DNA from: Caulobacter sp. | Lineage (GTDB): Bacteria > Pseudomonadota > Alphaproteobacteria > Caulobacterales > Caulobacteraceae | NCBI GenBank assembly: GCA_014378155.1 | Contig: JACMOF010000024.1 | Span: 1-5,091 of the forward strand | Direction of reading: 5' to 3' | DNA length: 5,091 bases | Part shown: in pieces, positions 1 to 5,091 of the stretch | How positions within the stretch are numbered: position 1 is the stretch's first letter | Layout: every line of letters begins with the position of its first letter | The notes under the pieces: model-generated | What the model was told of the DNA's origin: nothing | Database searches by the model: none | Seen by the model: only the letters and a program-made list of their open reading frames with translations | Position numbers and translations under genes: made by a program

Positions 1-197
1 AGTTTGACCAGGTCGCATCCGCGAAGCTTCGCATCGATCGCACAGTTGAATAGCGCGAGGTCACGAACACGCCCCGTGGCCTTCAATTGCTGCCTGATCC
101 CCCAAACGTGCTTGGGCTTGAAAGGCGGCTTGGGGCCGAAGAGTCGGCGATGGTTCCAGGTTTGCTTGGGCGAAAGAAAAAGGTCGCGCTGAGCCAT
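1..197 (-). CDS. Small tyrosine recombinase, N-terminal part (cut by window edge)
   Basis: The gene reads leftwards from an ATG at 197-195 and stays open to the window edge, giving 65 codons of what should be a protein of about 208 residues. The product begins MAQRDLFLSPKQ. It contains K-L-R-G-C-D-L, the region of the first catalytic arginine (Arg59) in this family of short, single-domain site-specific recombinases. The start is chosen because a GGAGG Shine-Dalgarno sequence lies six bases upstream. Compared with the second copy on the right, 58 of 65 residues match and no frameshift is visible. The catalytic Lys, HxxR and Tyr motifs lie beyond the window, so whether this copy is complete or active cannot be judged. 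Its function, DNA strand exchange by a tyrosine nucleophile, is inferred from the family. Confidence 0.88.
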   Translation of the reverse strand, partial: MAQRDLFLSPKQTWNHRRLFGPKPPFKPKHVWGIRQQLKATGRVRDLALFNCAIDAKLRGCDLVK

Positions 198-203
198 GTC
201 ACG

Positions 204-208
204 CCTCC
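204..208 (-). promoter_or_regulatory. Ribosome binding site of left recombinase
   Basis: The minus strand reads GGAGG, then CGTGAC, then ATG. This gives a strong Shine-Dalgarno match at six-base spacing and fixes the start at 197. The same arrangement is conserved in the right-hand copy. A TAGAAT hexamer at 233-238 (minus) could be a -10 element, but I see no good -35 partner. Confidence 0.75.
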
Positions 209-258
209 AGCGCGCCGACGTCCCTCCTCTCCATTCTACACTCGTTTTCAGCGTTCAG

Positions 259-680
259 CGCCATAAGCGGACCTTGGCGTCGGTCCCGAAAGACGACCGT
301 CAGGCCGGCGCCCAATCGGCAATGATCGCCGCCAACGACCACCGCCGGCGACGAGGCCAGGACCCTATTGTCCCCAATCATGCCCTCGCGCCTGCGTCGT
401 AGATCACGGCGTGTCGGCCCGAGGCGCGCCAAGCGATAACTCTGTATCCTTGTGGGCGCCGCCGGAGAAACCCTATCGGCGCAAGCGCGCAGCCAGGTTG
501 AGAAGGGTGCGGCCATTCGGTTAGCCCTCGCCTGCAGTTCCAGCATTCGCCGCGCGAATAAGCGCGCTTCCCCTGATACTTCGATGCCAGCCACGCGGTC
601 TTGGCTCATGGTGCGGCGAGCCAAGGCCAAAAAGGCTTCGTCGATGATGATTGAGTGATCGAGTTACCGTCACAGGATCG
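259..680. other. Gene-poor stretch with a weak minus-strand ORF (630 to 199)
   Basis: No recognisable gene lies between the phosphoesterase stop and the left recombinase leader. The best candidate runs on the minus strand from a TTG at 630 or an ATG at 609 to a TGA at 201-199, at most 143 residues. Its first half, roughly 440-630, has protein-like composition (for example VSGEARLFARRMLELQARAN). The second half is arginine-rich and looks like non-coding GC-rich sequence. Neither start has a clear ribosome binding site. The part that overlaps the repeat is interrupted by TAG in the right-hand copy, so that end is not conserved as coding. It could be a decayed fragment of a small protein gene, and I do not recognise it. 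No terminator hairpin with a T-run follows the phosphoesterase. Confidence 0.3.
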
Positions 681-3600
681 CTAGAGGGCCGGCGACCACC
701 CCGTCCAGTTGCCGCCCGGCGAGGTCTGGGCGTTGGAATAGGTGACATTGTTGGCGTCGACCACCCAGATCCGCACCTTGCCGTCGTTCTGCTGGGCGGC
801 GGCCACCGAGACCAGGTTGGGCGGCGAGGCGCCGTTCCAGACGCCCGACCAGGCCGACCAGGATCCGCCGGGCGTTTCCTGGAAGGTCGAGCGCAGCTGG
901 CCGGAGGTGTCGATCCCCCACAGCTGGGCCCCGCGCGCACCGCCCTGCTGGGACGCGGCGACGGTGCGCAGCGGCGGCGGGTTGGACCAGCCGCCGGGCG
1001 ACCAACCCGTCCAGTTGCCGCCCGGGGAGGCCTGGGCGTTGGAATAGAGCAAGTGGTTGGCATCGACCACCCAGAGGCGGACCTTGCCGTCGTTCTGCTG
1101 GGCAGCGGCCAGGGAGACCAGACTGGCCGGCGAGGCTCCATTCCAGACGCCCGACCAGGCCGACCAGGATCCGCCGGGCGTCTCCTGATAGGTCGAGCGC
1201 AGCTGGCCGGAGGTGTCGACGCCCCACAACTGGGCGCCGCGTGGCCCGCCCTGCTGCGACGCGGCGATGAGGCGCAGCGGCGGCGGATTGGACCAGCCGC
1301 CGGGCGACCAGCCCGTCCAGTTGCCGCCCGGCGCGGTCTGCGCGTTGGAATAGAGGACATTGCCGACGTCCACGGCCCAGAGCCGCACCTTGCCGTCGTT
1401 CTGCTGGGCGGCGGCCAGGGACCGCAGTTGACCCGGCGAGAGGCCGTTCCAGACCTCCGACCACCCCGACCAGGGACCGCCGGCGCTGATCTGGAAGGTC
1501 GAGCGCAGCTGGCCGGAGGTGTCGATCCCCCACAGCTGGGCGCCGCGCGAGCCGCCTTGCTGCGACGCGGCGATCGCGGCCAAGGGCGGCGCGCCGTTCC
1601 AGCCGTTGGACGCCACCTGGGCCGGAGCCGGTTCGACCGTCCAGTAGTCCCCTTCGGCGGCGATGGCGATCCATTCGGACTGCCACAACCGGGTGTCGCG
1701 CGTCAGGCGCTTGTCCTGGGCGTACAGGTTGGCGAGGTGGATCTGGTCGCCGAAGCGCAGGGGCTGGTCGGGGTTGGCCAGCTTCTGGACGATCCAAGTC
1801 TGCTTCTTGAGATTATCGCCGTCCAGGTACTCGTCGTAATAGTAGCAGTCGTGGGAGTCCGCCCAGTCGCCCAGGATGTTGTGCGCCCCGGAGGTCGACT
1901 CGCGCGACACTAACAGGACCTGGCTGTTGTTGGCGATCTGGGCGGCCGGATCTGGCGCGGACGTCACGAAGGTCATCGGGGCCGGTTGGGCGCCGAGCGT
2001 CGGGAAGTAGGCGGCCACGCCCAGGTCCGCGCAGATTTCCGTCAGCGAGGTTGGGATCACCGACCCGCCGCCGGCGACTTTCATTGTGCAGTAGGCCGGG
2101 CTCAGATACTGGCCGTTCTGGTTCTTCAGGTTGAATGTGTCGCCGTAGTGAACCAGGTCGCCCGCTGCGCGCGGGGTGTCCAGGAAGGCCAGCGACGCGG
2201 CGTCCGAACGGGGCTGGTTCAGCGTCAGGACGCCGTCGAAGGTGGGCGCCGCGCTGGCCCGCGCGCCGAACTGCGCCACTAGGTCCTTGCGGCCGATCGC
2301 GTTCAGGGTGGTGGCGATGACCGAGGCGTGGTCGAAGGGCGTCTGGGTCGAGGACCGGAACACCGTGCCCTTCTGGACGTAGGGCGAGATCACGATCGTC
2401 GGCACCCTCGCACCCAGGCGATCGAACTTGAAGCCGGCCGAATTCTTGTAGGGCGGCTGGCCGTTCGGCGCCCAGGGCGGCTGCACGGCGCCCGCCTGCA
2501 TGTCGGCCGTCTGGTGGTCGAACGAGCCGACGAACTCGTCGAAGGTGATCAGCAGGAGGGTCTTGTTCCAGGCCTCCCGGTTGGAGATCAGGCTGGTATA
2601 GACCTCCTTGACGAACTGCTCGCCCGCCAGGACGCTGCCGGGCGGGTGGTAGTCGTTGCCCAGCGCCGAAAAGAGGTTCTCGTAGGTCGGGTTGTCGGTC
2701 GTGCTGTGGGCGATCGACCAGAACGGCTCGATATAGCTGAACTTCGGCAGCTGGCCGGCGCGAGCCTTGCGGTGGAAGTCGTCCAGCTTCTGGAACTTCT
2801 GGGCGGCGTTGGGGACCTTGTCCTTGATCTGCGGGAACAGGCGCCAAGTGTAGCAGGAGCCCAGCTCGCCCGAGGTCAGGTCCATCAGATATTTGACGTA
2901 GGGATCCAGCGCCACCAGCAGAGCCGCCACGGCGGCGGCCATCAGGGGGCTGACCACCAGCAGCGCCAGCAGGGCGGTGCGGTATTCCAGGAGCGCCGAG
3001 ATCTTCTGCGGCAGGTAGCTGGTCTGGTAGAACACGTTCCAGTCGACGCCGGCCGTCTGCAGGGCGTTGAAGATCGTCGGGGCGTCTACCCGGTCGTCGC
3101 CGATGGCCATGCCCAGGATCTTTTCCAGGGCCTTGGCCTGTGGGTCGGTCTCCAGGTCGCCGTTGTTGATCATCCCGTTGGAGGTGCCGCACATCAGGAA
3201 CGAACGGTTGGGATTGGTCTGCGAGGGCACCGAGGCGTGCCAGGCGTCGCTGACGGCATAGTGCCGCGCCAGCTGATTCAGCACTGGCGCCTGGCCCTGG
3301 GTGAAGCTCTGCATGACCATCGGCGCCAGGCGGAGGATGTCGGCTTCGGCGACCTTGCGCTTCTGCAGGACCTCGACGAAATCCTCCAGCACGCCCTTCA
3401 TCGTGACCGGTGCGCCTGGGGCGGGGCTGTTGGTCCCGTAGAACTGGGTTAGGACTTGGTCGAACTCTTCGCCAGGCGCGATGTCGGGGACAGTGAAGCC
3501 CTGGACGCCGCGCGTGGGCTTGACGCTGAGCTTGCCGTTCAAGGCGGTGTTGACGAAGTCGTTCGGATTGATCGCCTGCAGCCCCCGGAAAGGCGCGCCG

Positions 3601-3719
3601 GTGGTCGTCGGGACGTAGGCTGCGGGCGAGTCCTTTTCGTAGAGCCACCCCAGCATACTGTCGAACGAGCGGTTCTCCAGCATGAGCACGACGATGTGTT
3701 CGATGTTCTGGATCGTCAT
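681..3719 (-). CDS. Phospholipase C/acid-phosphatase-type phosphoesterase with C-terminal lectin-like beta-propeller
   Basis: A 1012-residue protein predicted to hydrolyse phosphate esters, possibly phospholipid headgroups; the substrate is unknown. Residues 1-500 match the phosphoesterase family of bacterial phospholipases C and AcpA (PF04185). Visible motifs are ENRSFD at 15-20 (metal-binding E, N), SVPSQTNPNR at 163-172 with Thr168 in the expected nucleophile region, DEFVGSFDH at 394-402 (metal-binding D, E plus D-H), and PFDH at 461-464. A strongly hydrophobic stretch lies near 248-271. Residues 522-700 resemble a beta-trefoil-like carbohydrate-binding region (tentative). Residues 707-1012 form six lectin-like blades. 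The ATG at 3719 opens directly onto the catalytic motif, as in relatives; only a weak GGGGG at 3727-3731 precedes it. No signal peptide is visible, which is unusual for a family often exported by Tat or Sec. It is transcribed alone. The enzyme family is fairly sure; substrate and location are not. Confidence 0.9.
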   Translation of the reverse strand: MTIQNIEHIVVLMLENRSFDSMLGWLYEKDSPAAYVPTTTGAPFRGLQAINPNDFVNTALNGKLSVKPTRGVQGFTVPDIAPGEEFDQVLTQFYGTNSPAPGAPVTMKGVLEDFVEVLQKRKVAEADILRLAPMVMQSFTQGQAPVLNQLARHYAVSDAWHASVPSQTNPNRSFLMCGTSNGMINNGDLETDPQAKALEKILGMAIGDDRVDAPTIFNALQTAGVDWNVFYQTSYLPQKISALLEYRTALLALLVVSPLMAAAVAALLVALDPYVKYLMDLTSGELGSCYTWRLFPQIKDKVPNAAQKFQKLDDFHRKARAGQLPKFSYIEPFWSIAHSTTDNPTYENLFSALGNDYHPPGSVLAGEQFVKEVYTSLISNREAWNKTLLLITFDEFVGSFDHQTADMQAGAVQPPWAPNGQPPYKNSAGFKFDRLGARVPTIVISPYVQKGTVFRSSTQTPFDHASVIATTLNAIGRKDLVAQFGARASAAPTFDGVLTLNQPRSDAASLAFLDTPRAAGDLVHYGDTFNLKNQNGQYLSPAYCTMKVAGGGSVIPTSLTEICADLGVAAYFPTLGAQPAPMTFVTSAPDPAAQIANNSQVLLVSRESTSGAHNILGDWADSHDCYYYDEYLDGDNLKKQTWIVQKLANPDQPLRFGDQIHLANLYAQDKRLTRDTRLWQSEWIAIAAEGDYWTVEPAPAQVASNGWNGAPPLAAIAASQQGGSRGAQLWGIDTSGQLRSTFQISAGGPWSGWSEVWNGLSPGQLRSLAAAQQNDGKVRLWAVDVGNVLYSNAQTAPGGNWTGWSPGGWSNPPPLRLIAASQQGGPRGAQLWGVDTSGQLRSTYQETPGGSWSAWSGVWNGASPASLVSLAAAQQNDGKVRLWVVDANHLLYSNAQASPGGNWTGWSPGGWSNPPPLRTVAASQQGGARGAQLWGIDTSGQLRSTFQETPGGSWSAWSGVWNGASPPNLVSVAAAQQNDGKVRIWVVDANNVTYSNAQTSPGGNWTGWSPAL
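684..1601 (-). repeat. 306-bp tandem repeat encoding six propeller blades
   Basis: The 3' third of the phosphoesterase gene is three units of exactly 306 bp. For example, the string cgttggaat begins at 731, 1037 and 1343, and accttgccgtcgttctgctg begins at 775, 1081 and 1387. Each 102-residue unit contains two 51-residue blades of alternating type. Type A contains ASQQGG-RGAQLWGIDTSGQLRST and ends in GG-W--WS. Type B contains AAAQQNDGKVRLWVVDAN and ends in GGNWTGWSP. The W-x-x-W ending and blade length recall PLL-like and tectonin-type sugar-binding propellers. This assignment is by eye. Confidence 0.88.
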
Positions 3720-3908
3720 GGCAATGCCCCCGGGTTGGCGTTCTCAAGACCGCTCAAGACGCGGCGGGAGGGTGCTACCTTATAGAGAGTTATGTCAATT
3801 ATATCTACGATAAGGGGTATTTGTTGGTCGAGGGCGTTCGGTTTGGCGGACGGCGCAGTCGCCTTGACCCGGCGCCCGGCCCGCGCGACGCCCCGGCTCA
3901 GAGAATAG
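3720..3908. other. Intergenic region upstream of the phosphoesterase
   Basis: This stretch separates the divergently oriented phosphoesterase and purD remnant. Positions 3777-3822 are clearly AT-richer than their surroundings, as expected for a promoter. Short minus-strand ORFs of 77 and 85 residues cross the region, but they run antisense to the purD remnant, lack recognisable motifs and have no convincing ribosome binding site. The part next to 3909 may be the old purD leader; I see no clear purD ribosome binding site. Confidence 0.5.
3798..3803 (-). promoter_or_regulatory. Possible -10 element for the phosphoesterase gene
   Basis: The minus strand reads TATAAT at this site, inside the AT-rich patch, which would give a leader of roughly 70 bases before the ATG at 3719. 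No good -35 hexamer lies 16-18 bases upstream. A perfect TTGACA lies just downstream and overlaps this hexamer by one base (3794-3799, minus), but only eight bases separate it from the next TATAAG, too short for a standard promoter. The exact promoter therefore remains open. Confidence 0.3.
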
Positions 3909-4059
3909 CTGACCATTCTCCTCGTCGGATCCGGTGGGCGCGAACACACCCTGGCTTGGAAGATCGCCGGTTGCCGCTGTGCGCCGGCTGGTGGCCGCTC
4001 CCGGCAATCCGGGGATCGAGCAGGTCGCCGAGGTGCGCAGCCTCAGGCTCACCGATGTC
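3909..4059 (+). pseudogene. purD: purD 5' remnant (phosphoribosylamine-glycine ligase), frameshifted and truncated
   Basis: The plus strand encodes the characteristic N-terminus of PurD, the ATP-dependent ligase joining glycine to phosphoribosylamine in purine synthesis. From 3909 the frame reads LTILLVGSGGREHTLAWKIA, containing the GSGGREH signature. After about 3968 the frame is lost. From 3988, shifted by one base, it resumes as LVAAPGNPGIEQVAEVRSL and then LTDV. A TAG follows at 4060. The first codon is CTG instead of the expected ATG. Roughly 50 codons of a protein usually near 430 residues remain; the rest of the ATP-grasp enzyme is absent. With a lost start, a broken frame and truncation, it cannot make PurD, so the host should carry an intact purD elsewhere. 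The identification rests on remembered family sequence and is strong because two separate conserved blocks occur in the right order and spacing. Confidence 0.85.
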
Positions 4060-4076
4060 TAGAGCATTTTTCGAGC
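4058..4076. repeat. Fragment resembling an alphaproteobacterial interspersed palindromic repeat
   Basis: The sequence tctagagcatttttcgagc resembles one arm of an interspersed palindromic repeat that I recall as common between genes in alphaproteobacteria. The matching second arm is not visible, so this would be half an element. It starts exactly where purD similarity stops. Confidence 0.45.
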
Positions 4077-4090
4077 ACCAAGCATGGATA

Positions 4091-4112
4091 ACTAGCCGAT
4101 CACCTGGCTAGT
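4091..4112. repeat. Perfect 7-bp inverted repeat, 8-nt spacer
   Basis: ACTAGCC at 4091-4097 and GGCTAGT at 4106-4112 are exact reverse complements separated by GATCACCT. There is no T-run beside it, so it is not a classical terminator. Two short arms around an 8-base spacer also resemble the layout of a tyrosine recombinase core site, but nothing else supports that role. Confidence 0.4.
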
Positions 4113-4373
4113 GCGACGTCTGCCCGATGTTATGATGCGATACCGCGCACTTATCAACGCTATGGTCTCGAATTCTTTAGATACTGCCGACATTGCTTGA
4201 CGGCGCGAGCAGATTAGCATCAACAACAACATCTCGGGCTTAACGCGCTGCCCGCAGGCATAACATTTTGCTGCTCAGCTTGAGACGCGAGTCCTCAGAA
4301 TCGACGATCGGCGGAAAGCGATAGCCGAGTAGTTCCGTAAAAATGATGAGGAGCGTTCGGGACAGTCCGATAG

Positions 4374-4395
4374 CTCCACCCTTAAAATTTTGGAG
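4374..4395 (-). terminator. Weak hairpin just past the recombinase stop
   Basis: On the minus strand, 5 bases after the recombinase TAG, CTCCA and TGGAG can pair around a 12-base loop containing AAAATTTT. The stem is short and no U-tract follows, so a terminator role is only a possibility. Confidence 0.2.
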
Positions 4396-4400
4396 GCGCG

Positions 4401-5027
4401 CTAAAGGTCGACGTGCTCCGACATTTCAAGAGTATCGTCCACTTCGATCCCAAGATAACGCACGGTACTTTCGAGCTTTCGATGGCCAAGCAGCAGTTGG
4501 CAAGCTCTGAGGTTTCCTGTCTTCTTGTAAATCAGCGCCACCTTGGTTCTGAGCAGGCTGTGCGTGCCATAGGCGCAGGGCTCGAGGTCGATCATCGCCA
4601 CCCAGTGATTTACAAGCCGAGCATATTGGCGGGTCGTGATGTGCTCGCCAGGCCGGGACCGGCTTGGAAAGAGCCAGTCGTCAGCCCGGCGACCGCGGCG
4701 CTGCAGCCAGGTGGCCAGAGAGTCTCGCGTCGGCTCGGTGATCTCGAACGGCACCGGCTGGCCCGCCTTCTGCTGGATGACCGTGGCGCGTGCGCGCAGC
4801 GAACCACCTGGGGCGACATCGCAAATCCGCAGCTTGACCAGATCGCATCCGCGAAGCTTCGCATCGATCGCACAGTTGAATAGCGTAAGGTCACGAACAC
4901 GCCCCGTGGTCTTCAATTGCTGCCTGATCCCCCAAACGTGCTTGGGCTGAAAAGGCGGCTTGGGGCCGATGAGCTTGCGATGGTTCCAAGGTTGCTTGGG
5001 CGAAAGAAAAAGGTCGAGCTGGGCCAT
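4401..5027 (-). CDS. Small tyrosine recombinase/integrase, full length, with altered HxxR motif
   Basis: A 208-residue single-domain tyrosine recombinase, predicted to cut and rejoin DNA. The ATG at 5027 is preferred over an upstream TTG at 5048 because GGAGG lies six bases before it. Residues by family alignment from memory are Arg59 in KLRGCDL (first catalytic Arg), Lys87 in QQKAGQP (catalytic Lys), His156 in GTHSLLRTK, His182 in LLGHRKLES, and Tyr191 in VRYLG (nucleophile). The usual HxxR arginine, expected at residue 159, is Leu (CTC at 4553-4551). Relatives as I recall them read HSLRRTK or HTMRRTK, so a single CGC to CTC change explains it; Arg160 remains next door. No N-terminal core-binding domain is present, which is normal for these short recombinases. 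The frame is otherwise intact to the TAG at 4403. The upstream 62 bases and first 65 codons are repeated at 1-258. Family assignment is sure; activity is doubtful. Confidence 0.93.
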   Translation of the reverse strand: MAQLDLFLSPKQPWNHRKLIGPKPPFQPKHVWGIRQQLKTTGRVRDLTLFNCAIDAKLRGCDLVKLRICDVAPGGSLRARATVIQQKAGQPVPFEITEPTRDSLATWLQRRGRRADDWLFPSRSRPGEHITTRQYARLVNHWVAMIDLEPCAYGTHSLLRTKVALIYKKTGNLRACQLLLGHRKLESTVRYLGIEVDDTLEMSEHVDL

Positions 5028-5088
5028 GTCACGCCTCCAGCGCGCCAACGTCCCTCCTCTAAATTCTACACTCGTTTTCCGCGTTCAG
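4831..5088. repeat. Right direct repeat (recombinase 5' end plus leader)
   Basis: This is the partner of 1-258 at a 4830-bp offset in the same orientation, about 93% identical by hand count. The last three bases of the window, 5089-5091, no longer match their counterparts at 259-261, so the repeat may end here. Three bases are too few to be sure. Confidence 0.93.
5034..5038 (-). promoter_or_regulatory. Ribosome binding site of right recombinase
   Basis: GGAGG on the minus strand lies six bases before the ATG at 5027 and decides that start against the TTG at 5048, which would sit upstream of this site. A TAGAAT hexamer at 5063-5068 (minus), also present in the left copy, is a possible -10 element without a visible -35. 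Confidence 0.75.
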
Positions 5089-5091
5089 TCA

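Larger units (their letters stand above)
1..258. repeat. Left direct repeat (recombinase 5' end plus leader)
   Basis: This segment aligns without gaps to 4831-5088 at a constant offset of 4830 bp, in the same orientation. I counted 19 mismatches in 258 bases by hand, about 93% identity. Mismatches include positions 3, 12, 56-57, 80, 119-120, 140, 144-146, 159, 161, 187, 192, 217, 231-232 and 250. The repeat covers the first 65 codons of the recombinase gene, its ribosome binding site and about 50 bases further upstream. It begins at the window edge, so the true repeat is probably longer on that side. Confidence 0.95.
4060..4400. other. Lower-GC stretch without a recognisable gene
   Basis: About 340 bases between the purD remnant and the recombinase stop hold no ORF I can support. 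GC content is clearly lower than in the phosphoesterase gene; positions 4141-4200 are 27/60 G+C (45%) by hand count. Contents are the repeat-like fragment at its left end, a perfect 7-bp inverted repeat at 4091-4112, and a weak hairpin at 4374-4395. The base composition differs from both neighbours, which fits decayed or foreign DNA. Confidence 0.5.

Noticed and set aside
304..349. GCCGGCG/CGCCGGC inverted repeat
   Set aside because: Arms of seven G/C bases with a 32-base loop are expected by chance in such GC-rich DNA, and no T-run follows.
640..662. Possible terminator after the phosphoesterase stop (TCGAT/ATCGA arms)
   Set aside because: The stem is only about five base pairs and has no U-tract.
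684..1601. CRISPR-like or satellite array
   Set aside because: The regular repeats are 306 bp, in frame, and encode alternating protein blades. There are no short repeats with unique spacers.
651..1913. Plus-strand 420-residue open frame opposite the phosphoesterase
   Set aside because: It is antisense to a gene with clear family motifs. It is rich in Arg, Gly and Pro, repeats with the 306-bp unit, and lacks a recognisable domain, as expected of a shadow frame in GC-rich DNA.
1813..3747. Minus-strand 644-residue open frame overlapping the phosphoesterase, and a similar plus-strand frame at 2328-3452
   Set aside because: Both are alternate frames of the phosphoesterase gene with low-complexity Arg/Gly-rich or Val/Gly-rich translation and no motifs.
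3716..4052. Minus-strand 77- and 85-residue ORFs
   Set aside because: They run antisense to the purD remnant and its leader, contain no motifs and lack a convincing ribosome binding site.
4132..4404. Plus-strand frame starting MMRYRALINAMV that reads protein-like through several stops
   Set aside because: It contains three internal stops in about 90 codons, close to chance for this base composition. No family was recognised and there is no ribosome binding site.
4413..4950. Plus-strand ORFs opposite the right recombinase, and the matching ORF at 4-192
   Set aside because: They are antisense to the recombinase. The two plus-strand ORFs resemble each other only because the DNA beneath is the direct repeat.

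Overview
The window is GC-rich DNA, most likely from an alphaproteobacterium and perhaps from the Caulobacter/Phenylobacterium group. The grounds are codon composition, the type of small tyrosine recombinase, a purD-like remnant, and a sequence resembling an interspersed repeat I associate with alphaproteobacteria. That placement is inference from recall; nothing here proves the genus.

Layout, left to right. Positions 1-197 (minus strand) hold the N-terminal part of a small tyrosine recombinase, cut by the window edge. Positions 259-680 are a gene-poor stretch with one weak candidate ORF. Positions 681-3719 (minus) hold the main gene, a 1012-residue phospholipase C/acid-phosphatase-type phosphoesterase. 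Its C-terminus carries six lectin-like beta-propeller blades encoded by an exact 306-bp tandem repeat. Positions 3720-3908 are a partly AT-rich upstream region with a possible promoter. Positions 3909-4059 (plus) hold a broken 5' fragment of purD. Positions 4060-4400 are lower-GC DNA without a convincing gene. Positions 4401-5027 (minus) hold a second, full-length tyrosine recombinase.

The two recombinase genes are in the same orientation. Over the 258 bp that can be compared (1-258 and 4831-5088) they are about 93% identical by hand count, with no gaps. The phosphoesterase and purD debris therefore sit between direct repeats, as in a cargo segment that could be lost or moved by recombination. 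The complete recombinase copy reads H-S-L-L-R where the H-x-x-R catalytic motif is expected. This places Leu at the second catalytic arginine and suggests that this copy is inactive. The left copy may still be active, but its catalytic half lies outside the window.

No RNA genes, CRISPR array, origin or convincing rho-independent terminator were seen. The best candidates for an unusual system are the paired recombinases around a phosphoesterase-lectin fusion that has no visible signal peptide, and the purD scar next to it.
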